Under the pieces are notes generated by a model. That model did no database searches and had not been told where the DNA came from. It saw only the letters and a list, made by a program, of their open reading frames with translations. Both the position numbers and the translations under genes were made by a program. From the NCBI RefSeq assembly GCF_015351395.1, contig NZ_JADKPV010000005.1, positions 124,001 through 188,000 on the forward strand: DNA of 64,000 nucleotides, given 5' to 3'. Source of the DNA: Savagea serpentis. Lineage in GTDB: Bacteria > Bacillota > Bacilli > Bacillales_A > Planococcaceae. This document shows, one piece after another, positions 8,981-17,944 of this stretch (positions within the stretch are counted from its first letter, which is position 1; every line of letters begins with the position of its first letter).

Positions 8981-9415
8981 ATGTCAACACCACAAATGAT
9001 ACCAAAACCACTCGTTCAAACGAATCAAGTATTTATTATTGTCACCGTTCTACTCGGAATGTTCGTCAACCCAAATATTTTGTACATTCCCTTTGTTCTC
9101 GGACTATTTACTGTGCTTACTAAAATGAATCCTGTCATCATTGCAGCACGCCCATTTTTACGTAAACCAGCTGATCAATATCATCCGGAAGATAAAGATC
9201 AACAAATCTTCAACCAATGGATTGCGACGATTATGCTAGGATTTGCTATTTTATCATTTACAATGGGGTGGACAATCGCAGGATATGTCTTCTCGATTAT
9301 GATGTTAATTGCGACAGGTTTAGCTTTATTCTTTGATTTCTGCTTAGGCTGCACCGTACGCTTCCAATATCAAATGTGGAAAGGTCGCCGCAAACGTGCG
9401 AAAATGTCTCAATAA
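8981..9415 (+). CDS. DUF4395 family membrane protein
   Basis: This 144-residue protein has about four membrane segments (roughly 17-45, 75-95 and 97-118, with a break in the first region), and the family motif FCLGC at 114-118. Members of DUF4395 occur in Bacillales near thioredoxin-like or rhodanese proteins, and the CxxC-type cysteines suggest a redox link, but no biochemical role is established to my knowledge. The start follows AAAGGAAG. It is monocistronic, with a bidirectional terminator directly behind. Confidence 0.82.
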   Translation: MSTPQMIPKPLVQTNQVFIIVTVLLGMFVNPNILYIPFVLGLFTVLTKMNPVIIAARPFLRKPADQYHPEDKDQQIFNQWIATIMLGFAILSFTMGWTIAGYVFSIMMLIATGLALFFDFCLGCTVRFQYQMWKGRRKRAKMSQ

Positions 9416-9416
9416 T

Positions 9417-9461
9417 AAAATGCCTGAAGTCAACACTCTATATGACTTCAGGCATTTTTTT
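9417..9461. terminator. Bidirectional terminator
   Basis: TGCCTGAAGTCA (9421-9432) and TGACTTCAGGCA (9443-9454) form a perfect 12-bp stem, with A4 before and T7 after. It ends the DUF4395 gene on the plus strand and the yitT-like gene on the minus strand. Confidence 0.93.
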
Positions 9462-10296
9462 ATTTCACAGCTTTTTGAAAACCGTCTCCGAGCACTTCAC
9501 GTACGTCATGAATGACGACAAATGCGTCTTCATCAACGCCTGACACGAGCGCTTTTAGCTTCACAAGTTCTGGTTTGTTAATGACGATATAGAGCACTTC
9601 TTTCTCTTCTCCCGTATAACCACCATGTCCGTCCAATACAGTAACACCACGCTGAATTTTTTTCATAATTTCATCGCGAATCGCTTCCGGTTGACGTGAA
9701 ATGATTGTCACTGCTGTTCGGTGATTCAGTCCTTCAATAACATAGTCCATCACTCTCGCTCCAACATAAACCGCAACGAGTGTGTACATCGCTTTCGCTT
9801 CTCCGATAACAAAGTATGATCCTGCGATGACGAGCACATCGATGAGAAGCATTCCTTTGGCGATTGACCAACCTAAAAATTGATGGGCAAGTTGGGCTAA
9901 GATTGCCGAACCTCCACTTGTCCCTCCTGCGCGGAAAATCAAGCCGAGACCAATACCTACGAACAATCCTGAAAATAATGCCGCGAGTAAAGTATCCTCA
10001 TGTGGAGTGAGTAAAATTCCTTCCGTTAGATACAAGAAAAACGACGACATAAGGGTGACAGCAATCGTATAATATAATGTTTTTCGACTGAAATATTTAT
10101 AACCGATAATTAATAAAAGTCCATTTAAAATAAAGTTAATCAGACCTGGAGACCATTCAAATACATAATAGGCGATAATCGTAAGACCGATGACGCCCCC
10201 TTCTGCTAATTCGTTCGGGATGGAGAAATAGTTCACCCCAAATGCAAATAAGAAAGAACCTATAATAAGCCCTATCCATTCAATCCATCTTGACAC
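9460..10296 (-). CDS. YitT family membrane protein
   Basis: The 278 residues contain five or six membrane segments in the first 180 residues (DUF161, the YitT domain) and a C-terminal cytosolic DUF2179 domain of about 80 residues (from AVTIISRQPEAI onward). Typical signatures are NYFSIPNELAEGG and FRAGGTSGGSAILAQL. The family is widespread in Firmicutes with several copies per genome; transport or sensing is suspected but not proven. It starts with GTG, five bases after GGAGGT. It lies 15 bp downstream of a LysR gene on the same strand and is probably cotranscribed with it. Confidence 0.92.
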   Translation of the reverse strand: MSRWIEWIGLIIGSFLFAFGVNYFSIPNELAEGGVIGLTIIAYYVFEWSPGLINFILNGLLLIIGYKYFSRKTLYYTIAVTLMSSFFLYLTEGILLTPHEDTLLAALFSGLFVGIGLGLIFRAGGTSGGSAILAQLAHQFLGWSIAKGMLLIDVLVIAGSYFVIGEAKAMYTLVAVYVGARVMDYVIEGLNHRTAVTIISRQPEAIRDEIMKKIQRGVTVLDGHGGYTGEEKEVLYIVINKPELVKLKALVSGVDEDAFVVIHDVREVLGDGFQKAVK

Positions 10297-10311
10297 ATGC
10301 TACCTCCGTTC

Positions 10312-11199
10312 TCATTTCCATTCTTTCGCTTGCGTCGTCACCGTGTGCATAAAACTCTCAAGCGCTGGTGTCATCCATTTATCTTCATGATATGCAAGTT
10401 GTGTATGCACGATAAATGTTTGACAAGCGAGTTGCAACTGCACGAGCTCTCCCCGACTCAACTCTTCACAAACCGTCATCTTCGGCAAAAACGACAACCC
10501 GAGCTCTGCTTTCACAGACTGCTTAATTGCTTCAATACTCCAAAAAGATAATGCGTGATACGGTATGCGGCGCTCATCTAATTCCGATTCTAACAATTCA
10601 CGATAACTTCCAGGTTCCGTCAGTAAAAACACTTCATTTTTCAACTGATGATAATGAATGTTCAGCCCTTTCGCTAACGGATGATTTGGGGATGCAACGA
10701 TCACAAGCTCTTCTTCAATTAAATCGATGGTCACGATATCTTCATTCAATCGCTCTGGATTAATAAACAATGCACAATCGAATTTTCCTTCTTTTAATTC
10801 TTGTTGCAATGACTGATTTTCTGATGGCTGTAATAAAAGATGAACATTCGGATATTTCTTTTTATATTCAGACAAAATCGTTGGCAAACGATAGGCCATA
10901 AGCGATTCATTCGCGCCGATGCGAATCGTTCCTTTGGGCGTTTCCATACATTGTGCTGAACGCACCGCTTCATCATGCAATTGTACAATTTGCTTCGCAT
11001 AAGTTAATAATCGCTCTCCACTGTCTGTTAACGTCACCGTTTTCCCTAAGCGATCGAACACGCGATTTCCTACCTCTTCTTCAATCGCCCGAATGTGGTT
11101 CGTAACGGTAGATTGAGTATAGCCAAGTCGTTCTCCTGCTTTCGTAAATCCTTCACAATTTGCAACTTGAATAAATGTTCGTAGTTGACGAATCTCCAA
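10312..11199 (-). CDS. LysR family transcriptional regulator
   Basis: The 295-residue protein has the N-terminal winged helix-turn-helix of LysR proteins (MEIRQLRTFIQVA, then TKAGERLGYTQSTVTNHI) and a periplasmic-binding-like effector domain from about residue 90. Start choice: the TTG at 11199 is 9 nt after GAAGG; a TTG three codons earlier touches that site directly. The gene diverges from an oligopeptide-binding lipoprotein gene, its most likely target, and is followed by yitT. The effector is unknown. Confidence 0.9.
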   Translation of the reverse strand: MEIRQLRTFIQVANCEGFTKAGERLGYTQSTVTNHIRAIEEEVGNRVFDRLGKTVTLTDSGERLLTYAKQIVQLHDEAVRSAQCMETPKGTIRIGANESLMAYRLPTILSEYKKKYPNVHLLLQPSENQSLQQELKEGKFDCALFINPERLNEDIVTIDLIEEELVIVASPNHPLAKGLNIHYHQLKNEVFLLTEPGSYRELLESELDERRIPYHALSFWSIEAIKQSVKAELGLSFLPKMTVCEELSRGELVQLQLACQTFIVHTQLAYHEDKWMTPALESFMHTVTTQAKEWK

Positions 11200-11286
11200 T
11201 AAATTCAACCTTCTTTCTCAGTTCGTCCAACGATGAAAAGCCGTCATCGGTCATTATAGTATGACATGAACGATAATTGAAATGAA

Positions 11287-11298
11287 TGATTTTAATCA
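11287..11298. promoter_or_regulatory. Candidate LysR operator
   Basis: TGATT-TT-AATCA is a short inverted repeat of the T-N-A type bound by LysR regulators. It sits in the 181-bp gap between the divergent LysR and substrate-binding-protein genes, about 80 bp before the latter. This is inferred from position and symmetry only. Confidence 0.35.
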
Positions 11299-11380
11299 AA
11301 ATGATTTATAAATCTAATGACATTTGGTAAAGTAAGAAGAAGCACGATTATTTTACATGTAGAGAGGGGTATTTATCAAT

Positions 11381-12973
11381 ATGACAATACGTAAATTTGG
11401 TTTTGCTTTCTTACTCGCGATGTTGTCTGTCATTTTAATCGCTTGTTCTTCAAACGATTCAAATGAAGACACATCAGAAAAAGGAACAGAATCAGACGAC
11501 AAAGCTGCAAATGAACTCGTCATCGGTGTGGCAATTGAAGCAACAACGATTGACCCTGCAGGATCTAATGATTTATCAAGCGAAAAAATTCAAGCGAATA
11601 TTTTCGAAAAACTAACAGAACGTGACGACAATAATGAAATTATTCCGAGCCTTGCAGAATCTTGGGAGTTCATTGATGAAACGACAGTGGAATTCAAACT
11701 GCGTCAAGGGGTCAAATTCCACGATGGAGAAGATTTCAATGCTGAAGCTGTCAAAATGAATCTCGATCGTATCTTAGATGAAGAAGTTGCCTCACCGAAA
11801 GCGAACACACTCGATATGATTGAATCTGTTACCGTCATCGACGATTATACAGTACAAGTGAAAACAGAGTTCCCATTTTCACCAATTCTCGTACACTTAT
11901 CACATAGCGCTGGAGGAATGGTGAGTCCTAAAGTCATCGAAGAAGATTACGCTGCTATGAAAGAAGGGAAAGCAGTCGGTACGATCGTCAACCAAAAACC
12001 GATCGGCACAGGCTTCTTAAAATTTGAAGAGTGGAAACCTGATCAAGAAATTACACTCGTCAAAAATGAAGATTACTGGGGAGAACCTGTTAAATACGAG
12101 AAAGCGATTTTTAAAGTCATTCCTGAAACAGCGACACGTGTTGCCGACTTAGAACGTGGCTTCATTCATATCGCCGAAGAAATGCAAGCGACACAAGTTG
12201 AAACGATTAACGAAGGAGACTATGCAACAATCGATGTCACACAATCGACTGGTCTCACATTTATCGGCTTCAACGTCGAAAAAGAACCGTTCAATGATGT
12301 CGATGTTCGTAAAGCGATGACAATGCTTGTCAATAAACAAGAAATCATCGATGGGGTTTATGAAGGGTATGCTCAAGAAGCAATCGGTCCCCTTGCACCG
12401 CTCGCATTCGGCTTCTCTGAAAACTTAAAACCATTACCTTATAATGTCGAACAAGCGACACAAATTTTAAAAGAAAAAAATCTAGAAGGCATGAAATTGT
12501 CATTCTGGACAAACGATGACGATAAGCGTAAAGATACAGCTGTCATCTTACAATCTACTTTGAAAGATCTCGGCATTGATATGACGATTGAAACGATGGA
12601 ATTCGGTGCGTATTTAGATGAACTTCGCGCTGGAAAACACGATATGTACATGCTGAGTTGGGGGAACAGTTTAGCAGACGGAGACAATGGACTGTATAAC
12701 TTATTCCACTCATCTGGTAAAGGTGCGCCTCCAAATGCAATGTTCTTTGCAAATGATCGTGTCGATGAATTGTTAAAACAAGGCCGTGAAGAACAAGATA
12801 CCGAAAAACGTCGCCTCGTTTATGAAGAATTACAACAACTTCTCATCGATGAAGCACCGATGATGTACTTGAACCACCCGGATTATTTAACAGCTGTCAG
12901 CAATAAAGTAAAAGGCTTTAAAATGTCGACAGCCAATATCTTTAAAATTCACGATGTTGAAATTACGCCATAA
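11381..12973 (+). CDS. Oligopeptide/nickel-type ABC substrate-binding lipoprotein (orphan)
   Basis: The 530-residue protein has a lipoprotein signal peptide ending in LIAC (Cys22), an Asp/Ser-rich linker, and a full SBP_bac_5 domain (family 5 of extracellular solute-binding proteins) with DPAGSNDLSS and LRQGVKFHDGEDFNAEAVKM. Such proteins bind peptides, nickel chelates or related solutes outside the membrane. No permease or ATPase gene is adjacent, so it must work with a transporter encoded elsewhere. The start follows GAGAGGGG. A divergent LysR gene probably controls it, and it ends in a bidirectional terminator. Confidence 0.92.
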   Translation: MTIRKFGFAFLLAMLSVILIACSSNDSNEDTSEKGTESDDKAANELVIGVAIEATTIDPAGSNDLSSEKIQANIFEKLTERDDNNEIIPSLAESWEFIDETTVEFKLRQGVKFHDGEDFNAEAVKMNLDRILDEEVASPKANTLDMIESVTVIDDYTVQVKTEFPFSPILVHLSHSAGGMVSPKVIEEDYAAMKEGKAVGTIVNQKPIGTGFLKFEEWKPDQEITLVKNEDYWGEPVKYEKAIFKVIPETATRVADLERGFIHIAEEMQATQVETINEGDYATIDVTQSTGLTFIGFNVEKEPFNDVDVRKAMTMLVNKQEIIDGVYEGYAQEAIGPLAPLAFGFSENLKPLPYNVEQATQILKEKNLEGMKLSFWTNDDDKRKDTAVILQSTLKDLGIDMTIETMEFGAYLDELRAGKHDMYMLSWGNSLADGDNGLYNLFHSSGKGAPPNAMFFANDRVDELLKQGREEQDTEKRRLVYEELQQLLIDEAPMMYLNHPDYLTAVSNKVKGFKMSTANIFKIHDVEITP

Positions 12974-12981
12974 TTCACATC

Positions 12982-13017
12982 AAAATGCCTGCGTACTTAT
13001 GTGCGCAGGCATTTTTT
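12982..13017. terminator. Bidirectional terminator
   Basis: AATGCCTGCG and CGCAGGCATT form a strong stem with T6 after and A4 before. It serves the substrate-binding protein gene and the inositol monophosphatase-like gene on the opposite strand. Confidence 0.9.
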
Positions 13018-13807
13018 ATTTCAATCGAATATGGTGTTTTAAAATATGTTGTTGAAGCCCTGGCTTTGCCACGATGAATGTTTCTTGTCCTAATAGGGAG
13101 AGAGGTTCTCCTGTCATCGTCGAAGAAACAGCACCTACTTCCGATGCAATAACCATACCACCTGCAACATCCCATGGTGATAATCGCATCGACATGTAAG
13201 CATCCATTCTACCACTAGAAACATAAGCTAATTCAATCGCTGCTGAACCGTAAGACCGAGTGCCCCTGCAACTGCGCACAAGCTCAATTAACGGTTCATG
13301 TTCAACATATCGATTAGGCGTTACCCAAATGGCATTAATCCCTATAACAGCTTCTGAGAGCGGTGTGTTTTCAAGACGCGGTAGACGTTCATCATTGAAA
13401 TAAGCCCCTTCTCCTCGCGTTGCATGATAAAAATCATCACGCATCACATCATAAATATAGCCAAACATCCCTACTCCATCAACGTAAATGCCTAAAGAAA
13501 TTGCAAAATTTCTTTTTTGATGAACAAAGTTCATCGTGCCGTCAATGGGATCTAAAAACCAAACGACCCCGTCTAATGAATCGATCGTATCTCCAAATCC
13601 CTCTTCTCCAACGATGCGATGCTCAGGAAAATCTTTCGTAATGCGTTCGATAAAAAATTGTTCAATCTCTCGATCGATATTCGTCACTAAATCATTTGCG
13701 CTCGCTTTCGTATCAACGGAAATATTCGTATAAAAGGATACACGGATGCGATGTCCCGCTTCTTTTATTAATGATTTTGCATATTTGTCAATCGCGCCCC
13801 AATTCAT
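13016..13807 (-). CDS. Inositol monophosphatase family protein, YktC-like
   Basis: This is a magnesium-dependent, lithium-sensitive phosphatase family member acting on inositol phosphates or related sugar phosphates (some members act on NADP or PAP). The 263 residues show the family motifs GEEGFGD (about 69-75), DPIDGTMNF (about 88-96) and SPWDVAGGMVIASE near 205, which carry the metal ligands. The start is the ATG at 13807, eight bases after GAAGGTGG; an upstream GTG overlaps that site. In B. subtilis the homologue yktC lies near pdh with yktA and yktB, as here. Confidence 0.9.
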   Translation of the reverse strand: MNWGAIDKYAKSLIKEAGHRIRVSFYTNISVDTKASANDLVTNIDREIEQFFIERITKDFPEHRIVGEEGFGDTIDSLDGVVWFLDPIDGTMNFVHQKRNFAISLGIYVDGVGMFGYIYDVMRDDFYHATRGEGAYFNDERLPRLENTPLSEAVIGINAIWVTPNRYVEHEPLIELVRSCRGTRSYGSAAIELAYVSSGRMDAYMSMRLSPWDVAGGMVIASEVGAVSSTMTGEPLSLLGQETFIVAKPGLQQHILKHHIRLK

Positions 13808-13841
13808 ATGTGCCACCACCTTCTATTGTTAATTATAACAC

Positions 13842-13884
13842 GAAAAAGGTATGAACAAACGTCTCATCGCTCGTTCATACCTTA
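13842..13884 (-). terminator. Terminator of the 67-residue protein gene
   Basis: Read on the minus strand, AAGGTATGAAC (13883-13873) and GTTCATACCTT (13857-13847) form an 11-bp stem, and the second arm runs into a U5 tract. Confidence 0.75.
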
Positions 13885-13920
13885 TGTCGTTTCATTATTC
13901 TTTCGCAACGATCGTTTCAT

Positions 13921-14124
13921 CTACAACTCCCCATACTGTTTCAATTCGTCTGTAATTTCAAATAAACGTTTTTTACTCATTTGAGCGGCATCTTGTTCTT
14001 CTCTTTGCATCGCATCATGCAAACAAAGCAACTCATAATCTAATTCATAACGCAACCCTTGAATGTATACTTCATATTGATTAAGTTCAGTATTCAAGTC
14101 AATCACTTGTCGCATATTAATCAT
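13921..14124 (-). CDS. Small hypothetical protein, helical
   Basis: This 67-residue protein is acidic and probably all alpha-helical, with heptad-like spacing (LNTELNQYEVYIQGLRYELDYELL), so a short coiled coil is likely. It has no membrane segment. The start lies behind GAGGAGAGAGG; either the first ATG or the one three codons later would fit. A good terminator follows. It sits between the yktC-like and yktB-like genes, in the position where B. subtilis also has small genes of unknown function. I do not recognise a family. Confidence 0.7.
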   Translation of the reverse strand: MINMRQVIDLNTELNQYEVYIQGLRYELDYELLCLHDAMQREEQDAAQMSKKRLFEITDELKQYGEL

Positions 14125-14201
14125 CCTCTCTCCTCGTCATTTATACTCTACTTATTCCCATATTTTTGTTACACTAAACCTATGTGAAAGGAGAATGTTT
14201 T

Positions 14202-14825
14202 GTGACTTATTGGACAGAAGATGATTTTAATGTATTTACAATAGAAGGACTTGAAAATAGAATGACCGCCTTACAACAACAAATTCAACCAAAATTTAGG
14301 GAGCTAGGCGAAATATACAGTGCGACATTATCCGCTCATGGTTTAGGTGAGTTTCATCCACATGTAGCGAAACACGCGAGACGGACTGTCAACCCTCCGA
14401 ACGATAGCTGGGTCGCTTTCGCACCGTCAAAACGAGGCTATAAAGCGTTACCTCACTTCCAAATCGGCTTGTGGGACGACAGACTGTTTATTACGCTCGT
14501 CGTCATTTATGAAAATACGAAAAAGCGTGAAATTAGTGAGGCTTTAACGAAACATCCTGAAGTCATTATAAACTTACCGGATCACTTCATCATGAGTGGC
14601 GATCATACGAAAAAACCGAGCGACTCTTTACAGTCACTCGGCCAAAACGGCATCGAAGCTCTCATCGCTCGTTTGCACGATGTGAAAAGCGCAGAACTTG
14701 TCATCGGCGTTAGTTTGACAGCAAAAGAGGCTTGCCAATTATCGAAAATTCAATTTTTCGATCTCGTTCATAAAACGTTTGAACAATTGATGCCAGTATA
14801 CCGTCTCTATATCAATACCCCTTAA
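14202..14825 (+). CDS. yktB: DUF1054/UPF0637 family protein, YktB-like
   Basis: The 207-residue protein matches the YktB family: WTEDDFNVFTIEGLENRM at the N terminus, then a conserved core GEFHPHVAKHARRTVNPPNDSW and FQIGLWDDRLFI. The fold of a B. subtilis member is known but the role is not; links to heme-type or small-ligand binding are unproven. I start it at the GTG at 14202 because AAAGGAG stands 8 nt upstream; a GTG six codons earlier is the same GTG that precedes this site. Its end overlaps the yktA-like gene by 4 bp on the other strand. Confidence 0.88.
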   Translation: MTYWTEDDFNVFTIEGLENRMTALQQQIQPKFRELGEIYSATLSAHGLGEFHPHVAKHARRTVNPPNDSWVAFAPSKRGYKALPHFQIGLWDDRLFITLVVIYENTKKREISEALTKHPEVIINLPDHFIMSGDHTKKPSDSLQSLGQNGIEALIARLHDVKSAELVIGVSLTAKEACQLSKIQFFDLVHKTFEQLMPVYRLYINTP

Positions 14826-15097
14826 CGCTTCATTGAAATTTTGGTTGCATCTGGACTTTCTTTAGCGAGTTTTACAGCGTGATAACAGCTGTATGAACTC
14901 GCTTTTTCAAATTGTCGAAAAATTGTTTTCTCTTCTGCTTTCGATGGAACGACTGTTTTAAATTGACGATAAGCTTCGATTAAATCATCGCGTGAAACAG
15001 ATGTTTCATACGCCTGTTCAACTGCTTCAAAGAAGCGTACGACTTGTACCATTTCTTCTGTTGACCAATCGAGGTCGAGTGGGTAACTGTAATCCAT
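14822..15097 (-). CDS. yktA: UPF0223 family protein, YktA-like
   Basis: This 91-residue protein of unknown function belongs to UPF0223: it begins MDYSYPLDLDWSTEEMVQVV and is mostly helical, with a conserved SSYSCYHAVKLAK segment near 70-80. In Bacillus and Staphylococcus it sits immediately downstream of pdhD, as it does here. A terminator separates it from pdhD, so it is transcribed mainly from its own promoter. AGGAGG precedes the ATG. Confidence 0.92.
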   Translation of the reverse strand: MDYSYPLDLDWSTEEMVQVVRFFEAVEQAYETSVSRDDLIEAYRQFKTVVPSKAEEKTIFRQFEKASSYSCYHAVKLAKESPDATKISMKR

Positions 15098-15112
15098 TTA
15101 TATCCTCCTATG

Positions 15113-15146
15113 AAAAATACCGCTTATACGACGTATAAGCGGTATA
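15113..15146 (-). terminator. pdhABCD terminator
   Basis: On the minus strand ATACCGCTTATAC and GTATAAGCGGTAT form a perfect 13-bp stem with a three-base loop, followed by U4-5. It closes the pyruvate dehydrogenase operon. Confidence 0.93.
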
Positions 15147-15156
15147 ACAAGCTATT

Positions 15157-16569
15157 TTATTTTGTTACCATATGAATCGGCTTGCCGAGAGCAACTTCCG
15201 CTGCCTCCATCGCAATTTCACCTAATGTTGGGTGAGCATGAATTGTCATTGCCATATCTTCAAGTGTCATACCTGCTTCAATCGCAATACCGAACTCTGA
15301 AATCATATCAGATGCGTTCGCGCCTACGATTTGACCACCAAGGATGAGTCCGTCTTCTTTACGAGCGACGATTTTAACGAATCCTTCAGTCGCACCAAGT
15401 GCAAGTGCACGGCCATTTGCAGCATATGGGAATTTACCAGCGATTACTTCATAACCTTCTTCTTTCGCTTGATCTTCTGAAAGACCAACTGTTGCGAGTT
15501 CTGGAGATGTAAAGCATACTGCAGGAATTGCGATGTAGTCTACTTCAGATTTTTCACCTGAAATAGCTTCCGCCGCTACTTTTGCTTCGTATGAAGCTTT
15601 ATGCGCAAGTTGTGGACCTTCGACAACGTCACCGATTGCATAGATGTTTGGAACATTCGTACGACCTTGTTTATCTACTTTGATTAATCCGCGGTCTGTC
15701 ATTTCGATTCCAACGCCTTCTAAACCGATTTCGTCTGTGTTTGGACGGCGACCTACTGTAACGAGTACGTAATCAGCTTCGATTGTTTTCTCTTCACCTT
15801 TTACTTCGTAAGTTACTTTCACTTCGTCGTCTTTTTCTTCCACACCTTTAGCGAGTGCTTCTGTAACGATTTCAACGTCTTTTTTCTTCAAGCCTTTTTT
15901 GACGATTGCTGTCATTTGTTTTTCGAAGCCGAGTAAAATGTCTTTTCCACCTTCAAGGATCGTTACTTCCGTTCCTAAGTTCGCGTATGCTGAACCGAGT
16001 TCTGTCCCGATGTATCCTCCACCGATGACAACTAATTTTTTAGGTAATTTTTCTAATGAGAGTGCTCCTGTTGAGTTGAGAACACGTTTTGAGTAAGCGA
16101 AACCAGGGATTTCAACTGGACGTGAACCTGTGGCGATAATCGCATTTTTGAACTTGTACGTCTGTGCAGAGTCTTCGTTCATCACGCGTGCAGTGTTCGC
16201 ATCGTTGAAATATGCTTCCCCTTTAATAATTTCAACTTTATTCCCTTTCAGCAATCCTTCAACGCCACCTGTTAAACGGTTTACGACGCTTTCTTTATAC
16301 TTCATTGCTTGTGAGAAATCGAGCTTAACGTCTTTCACTTCAATTCCCATATCGTCTGCTTCTTGTGCTTGCACAAAACGCTCTCCTACTGAGATTAAAG
16401 CTTTAGATGGGATACAGCCGACGTTTAAACATACGCCACCGAGTTCATCTTTCTCCACGATTGCTACCTTCTGACCGAGTTGTGCTGCACGAATCGCTGC
16501 AACGTATCCTCCTGGGCCTGATCCTACTACGAGTGTGTCAACTTCGATTGGAAAATCTCCTACTACCAT
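15157..16569 (-). CDS. pdhD: Dihydrolipoyl dehydrogenase (E3 of pyruvate dehydrogenase)
   Basis: E3 reoxidises the lipoyl arm of E2 with FAD and NAD+. The 470 residues have the FAD-binding [17 protein letters not shown] near the N terminus, the redox disulfide in [13 protein letters not shown], the NAD-binding [17 protein letters not shown] in the middle, and the catalytic HAHPTLGE motif near the C terminus. It is the last gene of pdhABCD, 4 bp after pdhC, and may also serve other 2-oxoacid dehydrogenases. Confidence 0.98.
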   Translation of the reverse strand: MVVGDFPIEVDTLVVGSGPGGYVAAIRAAQLGQKVAIVEKDELGGVCLNVGCIPSKALISVGERFVQAQEADDMGIEVKDVKLDFSQAMKYKESVVNRLTGGVEGLLKGNKVEIIKGEAYFNDANTARVMNEDSAQTYKFKNAIIATGSRPVEIPGFAYSKRVLNSTGALSLEKLPKKLVVIGGGYIGTELGSAYANLGTEVTILEGGKDILLGFEKQMTAIVKKGLKKKDVEIVTEALAKGVEEKDDEVKVTYEVKGEEKTIEADYVLVTVGRRPNTDEIGLEGVGIEMTDRGLIKVDKQGRTNVPNIYAIGDVVEGPQLAHKASYEAKVAAEAISGEKSEVDYIAIPAVCFTSPELATVGLSEDQAKEEGYEVIAGKFPYAANGRALALGATEGFVKIVARKEDGLILGGQIVGANASDMISEFGIAIEAGMTLEDMAMTIHAHPTLGEIAMEAAEVALGKPIHMVTK

Positions 16570-16573
16570 TTGC

Positions 16574-17872
16574 TTACGCCTCCATTAATAATAGTTCTGG
16601 ATTACTTATGAGTTCCTTAAAATAGTTTAACGCATTTTGACCTGTTGCGCCATCAATAACTCTATGATCGAATACAAACGATAATGCGAGCATTGGAGCT
16701 GCAACAATTTCGCCATCTTTTACAATCGCTTTTTCAGCGATGCGGCCGATTCCTAAAATCATTACTTCTGGGTGGTTAATAATTGGTGTAAACCATTGTC
16801 CACCTGCTGAACCGATATTCGTAATTGAACATGAAGCACCTTGCATTTCATTTGGAGCAAGTTTACCGTCACGTGCTTTCACTGCGAGTTCATTAATTTC
16901 AGATGAAATGTTAAAGATTGATTTGCGGTCTGCATGTTTCACGACTGGAACGAGAAGTCCACGGTCTGTATCCGCTGCAATTCCGATGTTGTAGTAATGT
17001 TTTTGGATAAGTTCGTCTGTCTCATCATCGAGTGATGTGTTCAATACAGGGAACTCACGTAATGTCGCAACGAGTGCTTTTACGACGTATGGTAAAAATG
17101 TTAATTTAATATCTTTCGCTGCTGCCACTTCTTTAAATTTCTTACGATGTGCAACGAGTTTCGTTACGTCTACTTCGTCGATTAATGTAACGTGTGGAAC
17201 TGTTTTCTTCGAATTTACCATCGCTTTTGCAATCGCACGACGCATACCTGATAATTTTTCACGCGTTTCCGGGAAGTCTCCTTCTGGAACGTCAGGTTTT
17301 GAAGCTTTTGCTTCTGGTGCTGCTGTTTCTTCAGAAGTTGAATCTGCTGCCGGTGCTGTTTGATCACCGTTTAAGAATGCCTCGATATCTTCTTTTAATA
17401 TACGACCGTTTTTACCTGTTCCTGTTACGTCGGCAATTTGAACGTCATTGTCACGAGCAAATTTACGTACAGATGGCATCGCAATAACGCGGCTAGGACC
17501 TTTTGACGGAACGGCTTCACCTTTTTCTTGCTCTTTTGCAACAGGTGTTGCTTCTTGCTTCGGCTCTTCCGCTACTTTCTCTTCTGCTTTCGGTTGTTCG
17601 ATTTCTTCATCGTCTGAATCATCTGATTCATAACCAGGTGCGTCAAAGCTTACTAAAACATCTCCAACGACTGCTACAGTTCCTTCTTCAACGTGAATTT
17701 CTTCTACTGTTCCTGTCACTGGTGACGGAATTTCAACGACCGCTTTATCGTTTTGGACTTCAAGTAATGTATCGTCCTCTTCGATTGCATCGCCTTCTTT
17801 TACGAACCACTTTACGATTTCACCTTCATGGATACCTTCACCGATATCTGGCAACTTAAATTTAAATGCCAA
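16574..17872 (-). CDS. pdhC: Dihydrolipoyl acetyltransferase (E2 of pyruvate dehydrogenase)
   Basis: E2 forms the core of the complex and transfers the acetyl group to CoA. The 432 residues contain one lipoyl domain with the lipoylated lysine in NDKAVVEI, an acidic Ala/Pro/Glu linker, a peripheral-subunit-binding domain ([20 protein letters not shown]), a second Ala/Pro linker, and the catalytic domain ending in the [10 protein letters not shown] active site. I place the start at the TTG at 17872, six bases after AAAGGGTG, because this gives the expected N terminus ([13 protein letters not shown]); an in-frame ATG 19 codons upstream lies in a hairpin and has no spacing for a ribosome binding site. 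Confidence 0.96.
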   Translation of the reverse strand: MAFKFKLPDIGEGIHEGEIVKWFVKEGDAIEEDDTLLEVQNDKAVVEIPSPVTGTVEEIHVEEGTVAVVGDVLVSFDAPGYESDDSDDEEIEQPKAEEKVAEEPKQEATPVAKEQEKGEAVPSKGPSRVIAMPSVRKFARDNDVQIADVTGTGKNGRILKEDIEAFLNGDQTAPAADSTSEETAAPEAKASKPDVPEGDFPETREKLSGMRRAIAKAMVNSKKTVPHVTLIDEVDVTKLVAHRKKFKEVAAAKDIKLTFLPYVVKALVATLREFPVLNTSLDDETDELIQKHYYNIGIAADTDRGLLVPVVKHADRKSIFNISSEINELAVKARDGKLAPNEMQGASCSITNIGSAGGQWFTPIINHPEVMILGIGRIAEKAIVKDGEIVAAPMLALSFVFDHRVIDGATGQNALNYFKELISNPELLLMEA

Positions 17873-17889
17873 ATTGCTCACCCTTTCTT

Positions 17890-17925
17890 TATCAAATTCG
17901 AGCGGAGAGTCCATGTGACTCTCGC
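17890..17925 (-). other. Intercistronic hairpin between pdhB and pdhC
   Basis: On the minus strand GAGCG-AGAGTC and GACTCT-C-CGCTC pair around a short loop in the 72-bp gap between pdhB and pdhC. There is no U-tract, so it is not a terminator. It may be an mRNA processing or stabilising element that sets different amounts of E1 and E2/E3. Confidence 0.55.
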
Positions 17926-17944
17926 TCATCCTTTATTGTGTCAA

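Noticed and set aside
17037-17859. Several long open frames on the plus strand inside pdhC
   Set aside because: They mirror the Ala/Pro/Glu-rich linkers and lipoyl domain of pdhC; products are low-complexity and lack start signals.
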